Source: Clostridia bacterium (GTDB lineage Bacteria; Bacillota; Clostridia; TANB77; UBA1234). From it: a stretch of DNA of 7,926 nucleotides. The notes beneath the pieces were generated by a model. It ran no database searches. It was not told the origin of the DNA and was given only the letters and a program-made list of their open reading frames with translations. Positions 1-5,888 of the stretch are shown piece after piece (the stretch's first letter is position 1; each line of letters begins with the position of its first letter). The position numbers were made by a program, and so were the translations under genes. Location: assembly GCA_900765095.1 (NCBI GenBank), contig CAAFRB010000023.1, positions 1 through 7,926 on the forward strand, read 5' to 3'.

Positions 1-891
1 AATATAGGTGATACAATCGTAGTTGGAAGCGTAATAGGAAAAATCAGAGGAATGATAGACGATAAAGGACAAAAAGTTAAAGCGGCTGGGCCATCAACTC
101 CAGTAGAAGTTATTGGTCTTTCAGAAGTGCCAGAAGCTGGTGAAATATTCTATGAAGTTGAAAATGAAAAAGTCGCAAAACACTTGATAGACAAGAGAAA
201 ACGTAAACAAAGAGAAGACATGTTAAGAATGGCTGCACCAGTAACATTAGATAATTTATTTAATCAAATTGAAGAAGGAAAATTAAAAGATTTGAACATA
301 ATAATAAAAGCAGACTTAGCTGGTTCTGTTCAAGCTTTGAAAGCTTCACTTGAAAAAATAAGAAACGAAGAAGCGAGAGTTAGAATTATCCACAGTAATG
401 TCGGCGGAATCACAGAGTCAGATGTTACACTTGCAAAAGTAACAAACTCAATAATAATAGGATTTAACGTTAGAGCTGATTCAACAGCAAAATCAATGGC
501 AGAAAAAGAAGGCGTACAAATCAATCTATATTCAGTAATTTACAATGCTATTGATGATGTCACAGCAGCATTAAAAGGAATGCTAAAACCAAAATATAAG
601 GAAGTAATTCAAGGCACTGCAGAGATAAGACAAACATTTAAAATTACTAATGTTGGTATGATTGCAGGATGTTACGTATTAGAAGGAAAAATAGTAAGAA
701 ACTCTGGACTTCGTGTAATCAGAGATAATGTAGTAATTCATACAGGAAAGCTTTGCTCATTAAAGAGAATGAAAGATGACGCAAAAGAAGTTGCTACAGG
801 TTATGAATGTGGTGTTCAAATTGAAAACTACGAAGACATCAAAGTTGGAGATAAGATTGAATCATTCATACTAGAGGAGATCAAACAGTAG
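1..891 (+). CDS. infB: Translation initiation factor IF-2, C-terminal part (5'-truncated by window)
   Basis: The reading frame is open from base 1, so this is the 3' end of a longer gene (296 residues visible). IF-2 is the GTPase that brings fMet-tRNA to the 30S subunit and promotes subunit joining in the cytoplasm. The GTP-binding domain lies outside the window. What is visible is the end of the beta-barrel domain II (VGDTIVVGSVIGKIRGM, then the GPSTPVEVIGL stretch), a basic linker helix (KHLIDKRKRKQRED), domain III with the family hallmarks IIIKADLAGSVQAL and VGGITESDV, and the C2 domain that binds the initiator tRNA (TNVGMIAGCYVLEG, then GYECGVQIENYEDIKVGD). The C-terminus is normal for the family and ends in TAG. 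It is the first gene of the infB-rbfA-nrnA-truB cluster. The identification is very secure; only the upstream extent is unknown. Confidence 0.97.
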   Translation, partial: NIGDTIVVGSVIGKIRGMIDDKGQKVKAAGPSTPVEVIGLSEVPEAGEIFYEVENEKVAKHLIDKRKRKQREDMLRMAAPVTLDNLFNQIEEGKLKDLNIIIKADLAGSVQALKASLEKIRNEEARVRIIHSNVGGITESDVTLAKVTNSIIIGFNVRADSTAKSMAEKEGVQINLYSVIYNAIDDVTAALKGMLKPKYKEVIQGTAEIRQTFKITNVGMIAGCYVLEGKIVRNSGLRVIRDNVVIHTGKLCSLKRMKDDAKEVATGYECGVQIENYEDIKVGDKIESFILEEIKQ

Positions 892-1079
892 ACTTTAATG
901 TTTACCTGTCTTTAAAATAATGAATTAACAAGTCTTTAGCCGTCAAGAAGCACTTAAAATTACTCACATAAATTAATTTTTTGTACAGTAGTAAAGAAAA
1001 ACGGCACAGTAAAGTTACAAAATTAATTACTTTATTGTTGGATAAAAAGATGACCAAAGACAACGTTGGCTAAAGCGGC

Positions 1080-1110
1080 ACATAATTCGAAATACAATTT
1101 TGAGTTATGT
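1080..1110 (+). promoter_or_regulatory. 14-bp hairpin abutting the rbfA ribosome binding site
   Basis: The arms 1080-1093 and 1097-1110 pair along all 14 positions, with 12 Watson-Crick and 2 G-U pairs, around a 3-nt ACA loop. After one mismatch, GG at 1077-1078 could also pair with CC at 1112-1113. The two G-U pairs form only in the plus-strand transcript, which suggests an RNA element rather than a DNA operator. There is no T tract, so it is not an intrinsic terminator. It ends five bases before the AAAGGAA ribosome binding site. It could influence rbfA translation, mRNA cleavage or stability; which of these is not visible. Confidence 0.55.
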
Positions 1111-1115
1111 ACCAG

Positions 1116-1122
1116 AAAGGAA
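1116..1122 (+). promoter_or_regulatory. rbfA ribosome binding site (fixes the ATG start)
   Basis: AAAGGAA lies 6 bases before the ATG at 1129. The same frame is open further upstream from a TTG at 1066, but that codon has no ribosome binding site, and the extra residues would run through the hairpin and match nothing in RbfA. The ATG at 1129 gives the family N-terminus MERVERIEEEVKK. Confidence 0.85.
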
Positions 1123-1128
1123 CGCAAT

Positions 1129-1569
1129 ATGGAAAGAGTAGAGAGAATTGAAGAAGAAGTAAAGAAGATAGTTAGCAAGGTTATAGATAGAGAATTAAAA
1201 GATCCAAGACTTACAGGACTTATAAGTGTTACAAAAGTTGATGTTTCAAGAGATTTGAAATATTGCAAAATCTATGTAAGTATGTTAGGTGTAGCTGATC
1301 AAAAAGAAGCAATGGATGCATTAAAATCTTCAGCGGGCTTTGTAAGAAGAGAGATTGGTGCAAACATAAGAATGCATTCGACACCAGAAGTTAAATTTGA
1401 ATTCGATGATTCAATTGAGTATGGAAACAAAATTCAAAAGATGATAAATGATTTAGATATTAAACCTATTGAAAATGATGACGAAGATGTTGAAGGAAGC
1501 ATCAGTGGTATTGAAAATGATGATGAGAATGCTAAAGAAAACATCGGCGACGTTGAAAACAATAATTAA
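1129..1569 (+). CDS. rbfA: Ribosome-binding factor A with acidic repeat tail
   Basis: RbfA is a small KH-type protein that binds 30S precursors and helps late 16S rRNA maturation, notably in the cold. The 146-residue product carries the family features in order: an N-terminal helix (RVERIEEEVKKIVSKVI), the ELKDPRLTGLISVTKVDVSRDLKYCKIYVS core, SSAGFVRREIGANIRMHSTPEVKFEFDDSIEYG, and the closing helix KIQKMINDL. Family members usually end about here, at roughly 115-125 residues. This one continues with an acidic Asn/Asp/Glu tail at residues 114-146, made of a 14-residue unit starting IENDDE, a second copy and a short third start (VENNN). The start was chosen on the ribosome binding site. The stop lies only 15 bp before nrnA, implying cotranscription. 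The core identification is secure; the role of the tail is unknown. Confidence 0.95.
   Translation: MERVERIEEEVKKIVSKVIDRELKDPRLTGLISVTKVDVSRDLKYCKIYVSMLGVADQKEAMDALKSSAGFVRREIGANIRMHSTPEVKFEFDDSIEYGNKIQKMINDLDIKPIENDDEDVEGSISGIENDDENAKENIGDVENNN
1468..1566 (+). repeat. 42-bp in-frame tandem repeat encoding the RbfA tail
   Basis: Unit 1 is 1468-1509, unit 2 is 1510-1551 and a partial unit 3 is 1552-1566, ending at the stop codon. Units 1 and 2 both begin ATTGAAAATGATGA, and their proteins align as IENDDEDVEGSISG and IENDDENAKENIGD. They then diverge, keeping Ile at position 12. The period is exactly 14 codons. The tail was probably built by duplication and has since drifted. Confidence 0.75.
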
Positions 1570-1584
1570 GAAGGGGACTAAGTT

Positions 1585-2538
1585 ATGTCAGTTTTAGATA
1601 GCATAAAAGAAAAAATTGAAAATGCAAATTCAATTTTAATATTAACGCACGAAAATCCTGATGGAGATGCAATTGGTAGCTCTATAGGCTTTATGCATGG
1701 GTTAAAAAAATTAGAAAAAAAAGTAGATGTATATATACCAGAACTAAGTAAAACATACGATTTTCTACCAGGCTACGACGAGGTAAAAACAGAACTTACA
1801 GGAAACGAAGAATATGATTTGTGTATAGCTTTAGATAGTAGCGATGTTGAAAGACTTGGAGCAGGAAAAGATTGGTTTAAGAAAATAGGAAATACTATCG
1901 TAATAGACCATCACATAACAAACCAAAATTTTGGAGATGCGAACTACGTTAATGCTGTTGCTTCATCAACCTGTCAAAATATAATAGTTATTTTAGCATC
2001 ACTTGAAGTAGCAATAAATAAAGACATGGCAACATGTATATATTCAGGAATGCTTACAGATACAGGTGGATTCAGATATAATGTTCAGTCAGAAACATTT
2101 GAATTCGCAGGAATGCTTTTAGAAACAGGAGTAGATATAGCTAAAATATATAGAAGATTGTTTGATGAAACAACTGAAGCAAGAACAAGACTATTAGCGA
2201 GAGCTCTTGACAGATTAGAAATTTTAGAAAATGGTAGGATTACATTTACATATATAACACAACAAGATTTTGATGAACTACATAATGAAGATGGAGATCA
2301 AGAAAACATTGTGAATTATGGAAGAAATATTGAAGGTGTGGAAGTATCAATATTTATAAGAGAAAAAGACGGAAACTATAAAGTTAGTTTGAGATCAAAT
2401 GAATATGTTGATGTATCAAGAATTGCAGCAAAATATGCTGGTGGCGGACATATTAAAGCAGCAGGATTTGAACTTGCAATGCCTTTTGAACAGGCGAAAG
2501 AAACAGTTGTAAAAGAAATAGCTAGTCAACTTAAATAA
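1585..2538 (+). CDS. nrnA: DHH/DHHA1 phosphoesterase, NrnA-type nanoRNase and pAp phosphatase
   Basis: NrnA-family enzymes degrade 2-5-nt RNA fragments to mononucleotides and hydrolyse 3'-phosphoadenosine 5'-phosphate, using Mn2+ in the cytoplasm. The 317-residue product has the expected length and layout. The DHH domain shows the metal-binding motif HENPDGDA at residues 22-29, a second Asp in ALDSSDVERLG, the signature DHH at 108-110, and TDTGG at 158-162. The C-terminal DHHA1 substrate-binding domain ends with GGGHIKAAGFEL from residue 286. The start is ATG 1585, with AAGGGGAC 5-6 bases upstream. It follows rbfA by 15 bp, a common arrangement in Clostridia. The family is certain; substrate preference within this group (nanoRNA, pAp or c-di-AMP breakdown products) cannot be settled from sequence, so the symbol is by similarity. 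Confidence 0.92.
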   Translation: MSVLDSIKEKIENANSILILTHENPDGDAIGSSIGFMHGLKKLEKKVDVYIPELSKTYDFLPGYDEVKTELTGNEEYDLCIALDSSDVERLGAGKDWFKKIGNTIVIDHHITNQNFGDANYVNAVASSTCQNIIVILASLEVAINKDMATCIYSGMLTDTGGFRYNVQSETFEFAGMLLETGVDIAKIYRRLFDETTEARTRLLARALDRLEILENGRITFTYITQQDFDELHNEDGDQENIVNYGRNIEGVEVSIFIREKDGNYKVSLRSNEYVDVSRIAAKYAGGGHIKAAGFELAMPFEQAKETVVKEIASQLK

Positions 2539-2540
2539 GA

Positions 2541-2573
2541 AATAATCCCTTAGTTAAAAACTAAGGGATTATT
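2541..2573 (+). terminator. Perfect 14-bp hairpin between nrnA and truB, no clear T tract
   Basis: Arms 2541-2554 and 2560-2573 pair without mismatch around a 5-nt TAAAA loop; the core is CCCTTAGT/ACTAAGGG. It begins two bases after the nrnA stop. The plus-strand sequence after the core is ATTATTAAAACG, a poor U tract. It may be a weak or partial terminator, or a hairpin that protects or defines the 3' end of upstream mRNA. The minus-strand side (after GGGATTATTTCTTA) is slightly more T-rich. The hairpin is certain as sequence; its function is uncertain. Confidence 0.55.
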
Positions 2574-2629
2574 AAAACGATATAAATAAAAAGTGTATTG
2601 ATACAATAAAAAGGGAGAGAAAATATCAA

Positions 2630-3457
2630 ATGTTAGATGGAATTTTAATCATAGATAAACCAGCTGGAATAACATCACACGATGTAGTTGCAAAAGTAAG
2701 AAAGGCATTAAAGACAAAAAAAGTTGGACATACAGGCACCTTAGATCCACTTGCAACAGGAGTGCTAGTTGCGTGCGTTGAAAAAGCCACCAAACTTGTA
2801 AATTACTTAACATGCGATGAAAAAACTTATGAAGTTGAAATGAAATTTGGAATAAAAACCGATACTGGCGATATAACAGGAAAAATAATTGATGAAGACC
2901 CTAACTATGATATAGACATAAACAAAATAAAAAATATAATAAATAAATTTATCGGAAAACAAAAACAAATACCACCTATGTATTCTGCAATAAAAATAAA
3001 TGGGAAAAAGTTATATGAATTAGCTCGTGAAGGAATTGAAATAGAACGAGAAGCAAGAGAAATTGAAATATTCGATATAAGAAATATAGAATGGAAAAAT
3101 GAAATACTAAAATACACGGTACATTGTTCTAAGGGAACATACATAAGAAGTTTGTGTGAAGATATTGCAAAAGAACTTGGAACAATAGGAACAATGACTA
3201 ATTTAAGAAGAATTCAGTCAGGCGAATTCCAAATAAAAGATGCAATAAAAATAGAAGATATATCAGAAGAAAAAATAATATCAATGGAAAAACTTTTCGA
3301 CAAAGAAATTAATGTAAAAAACAATTTAAAAGAACTCTTAAATGGTATGAAAATCCAGTGTATAAAGCCGGATGGACTATATAAATTATACACTGATGAA
3401 TTCATTGGAATAGGAAAAATAGAGAAGAATTATTTAAAAAGAGAAATAATTTTGTAG
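2630..3457 (+). CDS. truB: tRNA pseudouridine(55) synthase
   Basis: TruB isomerises U55 in the T-psi-C loop of tRNAs to pseudouridine. The 275-residue product shows the family motifs: KPAGITSHDVV (residues 10-20), GHTGTLDPLATGVL (33-46) with catalytic Asp39, KTYEVEMKFGIKTDTGD with Tyr67, IPPMYSAIKINGKKLYELAREG, and SKGTYIRSLCEDIAKELG with Tyr171 and Arg173. A short PUA-like C-terminus (DGLYKLYTDEFIGIGKI) is present. The protein is a little shorter than many homologues (about 290-310), mainly at the C-terminus, and all catalytic residues are present. The start is supported by AAGGGAGAG at 2611-2619. The gene lies 91 bp after nrnA. In many Firmicutes ribF and rpsO follow truB; here an rRNA methyltransferase follows instead. 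Confidence 0.96.
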   Translation: MLDGILIIDKPAGITSHDVVAKVRKALKTKKVGHTGTLDPLATGVLVACVEKATKLVNYLTCDEKTYEVEMKFGIKTDTGDITGKIIDEDPNYDIDINKIKNIINKFIGKQKQIPPMYSAIKINGKKLYELAREGIEIEREAREIEIFDIRNIEWKNEILKYTVHCSKGTYIRSLCEDIAKELGTIGTMTNLRRIQSGEFQIKDAIKIEDISEEKIISMEKLFDKEINVKNNLKELLNGMKIQCIKPDGLYKLYTDEFIGIGKIEKNYLKREIIL

Positions 3458-3564
3458 AAAATAGAAAATGAAAAAATTTGCGAGAATACCTTAAATATGT
3501 AAAAATATAAATGTACTTAAGTAAGGGAAAGTATTGCTAGAAAAATAATTTAAGGAGAATTTAT

Positions 3565-4905
3565 ATGATAAAGAAAAATGATGATTTAGAAGTAAATATT
3601 TCTGATATAGGATACGAAGGCGAAGGAATAGCTAAAATAGATGGTTACACAACTTTTGTAAAAGGCGGTTTAAAAGGTGAAAAAGTAAAAATTAAAATGT
3701 TAAAAGTTAATAAAGACTACGGCTTTGCAAAACTTGTGGAAGTGCTAGAAAAGAGCGAAGAAAGAGATGAACCAATTTGCAGTGTATTTGGAAAATGTGG
3801 TGGATGCAGTCTACAACACATTAATTATGAAGCTCAATTAGATTACAAAACAAATACCGTACGAAACACCTTAAGAAAAGCATTAGGATATGACGTAGAT
3901 GTTGAACAAACGATAGGAATGGGAATACCATATAACTACAGAAATAAAGCACAGTATCCAGTAGTAGATGATAAAATAGGTTTCTTCGCTGGCAGAACAC
4001 ATGCTTTAATTGAAAACGAAAAATGCTACATACAAAATGAAACATCAGATAAGCTTGCAAAAGATGCTTTTAAAATATTAAGAAAATATAATATAAGTTC
4101 ATATAATGAAAAAAGTGGTAAAGGATGTTTAAGACATATAATTACCAGAATTGGAATACATACAGGCGAATTGATGCTTGTATTAGTAACAAATGAAAAA
4201 AATATAAAACATAAAGACGAAATAGTTAGTGAACTAACTAAAGAATATCCAACACTAAAATCAATAATACAAAATGTAAACATGCAAAATACGAATGTAA
4301 TACTTGGAAATGAATGTGTTATATTGTATGGGCAAGAATATATAACAGACATACTAGGCGAATACAAATTTAAAATATCGCCATTATCATTCTATCAAGT
4401 CAATCCAGTGCAAACGGAAGTATTGTACAATATAGCAAAAGAATATGCAAATTTACAAGGGACAGAAACAGTATTTGACTTATATTCAGGAATTGGAACA
4501 ATATCAATCTTTATAGCAGATAATGCAAAGAAAGTATACGGAGTAGAAGTAGTAGAACAGGCTGTTTTTGATGCAAAAGAAAACACCGAAATAAACGAAA
4601 TAAGAAATGTAGAGTTTATACAAGGAGAGGCAGAAGTAATTGTTCCAGAAATGTATAAAGAAGGAAAAAAGGCAGATGTAGTATTTGTAGACCCACCAAG
4701 AAAAGGTTGCGATGAAAAACTACTGGAAACAATAAAAGAAATGAAAGCCCAAAAAGTAGTATATATAAGCTGTAACCCAGCAACATTAGCAAGAGATTTG
4801 AAATATTTAACAGACAATGGCTATGAAATAAAAAAAGTACAACCAGTCGACATGTTCCCACAAACAAGCCACGTTGAGAATGTAGTATTGCTAGAAAAAA
4901 TATAA
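3565..4905 (+). CDS. rlmD: 23S rRNA (uracil-C5)-methyltransferase, RlmD/RumA family, with TRAM domain and Fe-S motif
   Basis: This SAM-dependent enzyme adds a methyl group to C5 of a uridine in 23S rRNA (U1939 and/or U747 in E. coli numbering). The 446-residue product has an N-terminal TRAM RNA-binding domain (residues about 5-65; ISDIGYEGEGIAKIDGYTTF). A four-Cys 4Fe-4S site follows: C72, C78 and C81 (CSVFGKCGGC) plus C154 (NEKCYIQN). The C-terminal Rossmann methyltransferase domain has the SAM loop DLYSGIGTISIF from residue 305, VDPPRKGC at 375-382, and the catalytic Cys403 in YISCNPATLARDL. The start is ATG 3565 with AAGGAG at 3552-3557. It follows truB by 107 bp, so it may be cotranscribed or have its own weak promoter; a perfect palindrome TACTTAAGTA lies at 3514-3523. 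Firmicute members can act on both uridines (RlmCD type), so the exact target, and hence the symbol, is tentative. Confidence 0.93.
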   Translation: MIKKNDDLEVNISDIGYEGEGIAKIDGYTTFVKGGLKGEKVKIKMLKVNKDYGFAKLVEVLEKSEERDEPICSVFGKCGGCSLQHINYEAQLDYKTNTVRNTLRKALGYDVDVEQTIGMGIPYNYRNKAQYPVVDDKIGFFAGRTHALIENEKCYIQNETSDKLAKDAFKILRKYNISSYNEKSGKGCLRHIITRIGIHTGELMLVLVTNEKNIKHKDEIVSELTKEYPTLKSIIQNVNMQNTNVILGNECVILYGQEYITDILGEYKFKISPLSFYQVNPVQTEVLYNIAKEYANLQGTETVFDLYSGIGTISIFIADNAKKVYGVEVVEQAVFDAKENTEINEIRNVEFIQGEAEVIVPEMYKEGKKADVVFVDPPRKGCDEKLLETIKEMKAQKVVYISCNPATLARDLKYLTDNGYEIKKVQPVDMFPQTSHVENVVLLEKI

Positions 4906-4936
4906 ATTTTGAATTTAATACGTGAATCTTATTACG

Positions 4937-4972
4937 AATATTGCATACAATATAATAGCATGCAATATTTTG
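4937..4972 (+). terminator. Weak hairpin downstream of rlmD
   Basis: AATATTGCAT at 4937-4946 pairs exactly with ATGCAATATT at 4960-4969 around a 13-nt loop. A short TT follows before GG. It is AT-rich and has a poor tail, so it would be at best an auxiliary terminator ahead of the stronger one at 5017. Confidence 0.35.
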
Positions 4973-5016
4973 GTTACTTCCAAAATTAAGTTCCGGTGAA
5001 CAATAAAAATTGTATG

Positions 5017-5063
5017 TCTCAGAGAAAGTTCCATTTTAGGCACTTTTTCTGAGATTTTTTCTT
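5017..5063 (+). terminator. Strong intrinsic terminator of the infB-rlmD cluster
   Basis: The arm at 5017-5029 (TCTCAGAGAAAGT) pairs with 5042-5054 (ACTTTTTCTGAGA) over 13 bp with one G-U. After a mismatch, CC/GG at 5031-5032 and 5039-5040 narrows the loop to 6 nt. Six T residues (5055-5060) and CTT follow. This is the classic Rho-independent layout and probably ends transcription of the core cluster. Confidence 0.85.
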
Positions 5064-5222
5064 CCAAAATTAAAAAAATATGTTAAAAAAAGCTTATATA
5101 AAGAAAAAAGAACATGTAGTTGCACACGTAAAGGAAAATTTGTCTTAGACTAAATTCAGCTTACTAAAAATCTGGAATTTACTTTAGAAATTAAGAGAAT
5201 GCAAAAACGTATGATGCTAACG

Positions 5223-5251
5223 TTGACATAATGCTAAAATAGTGCTATAAT
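5223..5251 (+). promoter_or_regulatory. Perfect-consensus housekeeping (SigA-type) promoter
   Basis: TTGACA at 5223-5228, a 17-base spacer and TATAAT at 5246-5251 match the consensus exactly, with an extended -10 TG at 5243-5244. The expected start of transcription is about 5258. ATGCTAA occurs at 5214-5220 and again at 5231-5237, 17 bp apart. It is oriented toward the exported-protein gene at 5399. A promoter this strong predicts high expression unless repressed. Confidence 0.88.
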
Positions 5252-5257
5252 CAGAAT

Positions 5258-5398
5258 TGTATCAACATAGTTGATCGATGGATAGAGAATTGTGTATACT
5301 GAGCGCATTTCTTACATATCCATGGATTTACAGGCAATTTGCTTCGTAAACCCGAAGTCGTCAGTAATTACTCATCGATCCAAAGGAGGCTTAGTCAC
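5258..5398 (+). promoter_or_regulatory. Structured 5' leader of the exported-protein gene
   Basis: The predicted leader is about 140 nt. Helix A is ATCAAC 5261-5266 with GTTGAT 5270-5275. Helix B is GATCGATG 5273-5280 with CATCGATC 5373-5380, ending directly before the ribosome binding site. Helix C is ATGGATA 5278-5284 with TATCCAT 5317-5323. A small hairpin CTTCG/CGAAG lies at 5342-5346 and 5353-5357. B overlaps both A and C, so they are competing options. This resembles switch-like leaders but matches no riboswitch class I recognise. The pairings are visible; the regulation is inference. Confidence 0.45.
5382..5389 (+). promoter_or_regulatory. Full-length ribosome binding site AAAGGAGG
   Basis: AAAGGAGG lies 9 bases before ATG 5399 and decides the start. 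An upstream in-frame TTG at 5339 would put 20 hydrophilic residues before the signal peptide and has no ribosome binding site. Helix B of the leader ends immediately upstream, so folding could affect access. Confidence 0.88.
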
Positions 5399-5884
5399 AT
5401 GAAAATGATGATTAAGAAAGTGGTTGCTTTGTTGCTTGGGTTTGTTGTTGGTCTCGCCAACATGGTCTCTTTCGCTTTTGCTTTTGCGGAAGATGGTGAA
5501 GTCGAATACATTCCTTTCGCAGTAGCGAAAGAAATGTTCGAGGACAAGTTTGGGGCCGAAGTCAGATTTCGGCTTCAATACGTGACCGAAGCCGACGGCA
5601 AGGAGATAATTAGCAGCTATTTCTCTGCCGAGGCTTCGGTTGGTGAAACGTATGTCCTTAGGGACATGCGCTTCATTTACATCGGTGGAAAGAACACCAT
5701 CGGTGTGGAAGATCTCTTTGAGATTCTTCCACTCAAGGAGGAGATTCGGGACGAGACGTTTTTTGACGAAACTCGTCGAGTCTTCTGTTTCGTCTTTGAT
5801 GACGAGAGTGGGAGTAATGGTCTAGTCGAAAAGACCCAGTTCGAGGGATTCCTCGCATTTTGCGAGGAGCTCTTGAACTACTGA
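5399..5884 (+). CDS. Exported protein of unknown function, foreign codon use
   Basis: I do not recognise the family. The 161-residue product begins with a clear signal peptide: MKMMIKK, then a hydrophobic core, then AFAFA with likely cleavage after Ala30. The mature part is about 131 residues, acidic and aromatic-rich, with no further membrane segment. It has two cysteines, Cys130 and Cys155, which could form a disulfide. Base use differs sharply from the core genes: 27/60 G+C at 5521-5580 and 30/60 at 5701-5760, against 17/60 at 4561-4620. Five of seven Arg codons are CGN, and GAG, AAG, GTC and TTC are frequent, whereas the core genes favour AGA, GAA, AAA and ATA. It has its own perfect promoter, strong ribosome binding site and strong terminator, so it is a one-gene unit. 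Acquisition by transfer is a reasonable inference. Possible roles, such as a surface, inhibitor or toxin-like protein, cannot be told apart. Confidence 0.85.
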   Translation: MKMMIKKVVALLLGFVVGLANMVSFAFAFAEDGEVEYIPFAVAKEMFEDKFGAEVRFRLQYVTEADGKEIISSYFSAEASVGETYVLRDMRFIYIGGKNTIGVEDLFEILPLKEEIRDETFFDETRRVFCFVFDDESGSNGLVEKTQFEGFLAFCEELLNY

Positions 5885-5888
5885 CGAC

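Larger units (their letters stand above)
892..1128 (+). other. Long infB-rbfA spacer with nested inverted repeats (candidate structured leader)
   Basis: This 237-bp spacer contains no convincing gene. It contains several complementary segments. CTTTAGCC at 934-941 pairs exactly with GGCTAAAG at 1068-1075. AAAATTA at 956-962 pairs with TAATTTT at 974-980. ACAGTAAAGT at 1006-1015 pairs with ACTTTATTGT at 1029-1038 (10 bp, one G-U). A further hairpin lies at 1080-1110. The first pair could close a domain enclosing the next two. A very short ORF, MTKDNVG, lies at 1050-1073 with only a weak purine stretch before it. No clear promoter or terminator is visible. AT-rich DNA gives chance pairings, so a functional RNA is an inference. 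No known RNA family was recognised. Confidence 0.4.
4906..5222 (+). other. Intergenic region after the core cluster, no gene seen
   Basis: Beyond two hairpins (listed separately) it holds a 13-bp direct repeat, CTTCCAAAATTAA, at 4977-4989 and 5061-5073, which brackets the main terminator. Small palindromic pieces also occur: GTTC/GAAC at 4990-5001 and CAAT/ATTG at 5001-5012. The stretch 5074-5222 is A-rich and featureless. The only ORF there, 22 codons from ATG 5080, has no ribosome binding site and is not called. Confidence 0.6.

Noticed and set aside
1066..1128. N-terminal extension of RbfA from a TTG codon
   Set aside because: No ribosome binding site before the TTG, the added residues run through a hairpin and do not resemble RbfA, and the ATG at 1129 has a good ribosome binding site and the family N-terminus.
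2599..2607. Extended -10-like TGATACAAT before truB as a promoter
   Set aside because: There is no -35 at the right distance, and transcription would begin inside the truB ribosome binding site at 2611-2619.
3478..3511. TTGCGA and TATAAA before rlmD as a promoter
   Set aside because: The spacing is 22 bases, too long for a normal promoter, and the -35 is poor.
4395..4817. Minus-strand ORF of 140 codons opposite the rlmD gene
   Set aside because: It lies wholly within a gene with all family motifs and catalytic residues; the low-GC, A-rich sense strand leaves the opposite frames open as Phe/Ser/Ile-rich shadows.
5080..5148. 22-codon ORF (MLKKAYIKKK...) after the cluster terminator
   Set aside because: No ribosome binding site and no promoter, and it lies in A-rich DNA where lysine-rich chance ORFs are expected.
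5372..5578. Minus-strand ORF over the start of the exported-protein gene
   Set aside because: It overlaps the ribosome binding site and signal peptide of a well-supported gene and has no promoter or ribosome binding site of its own.
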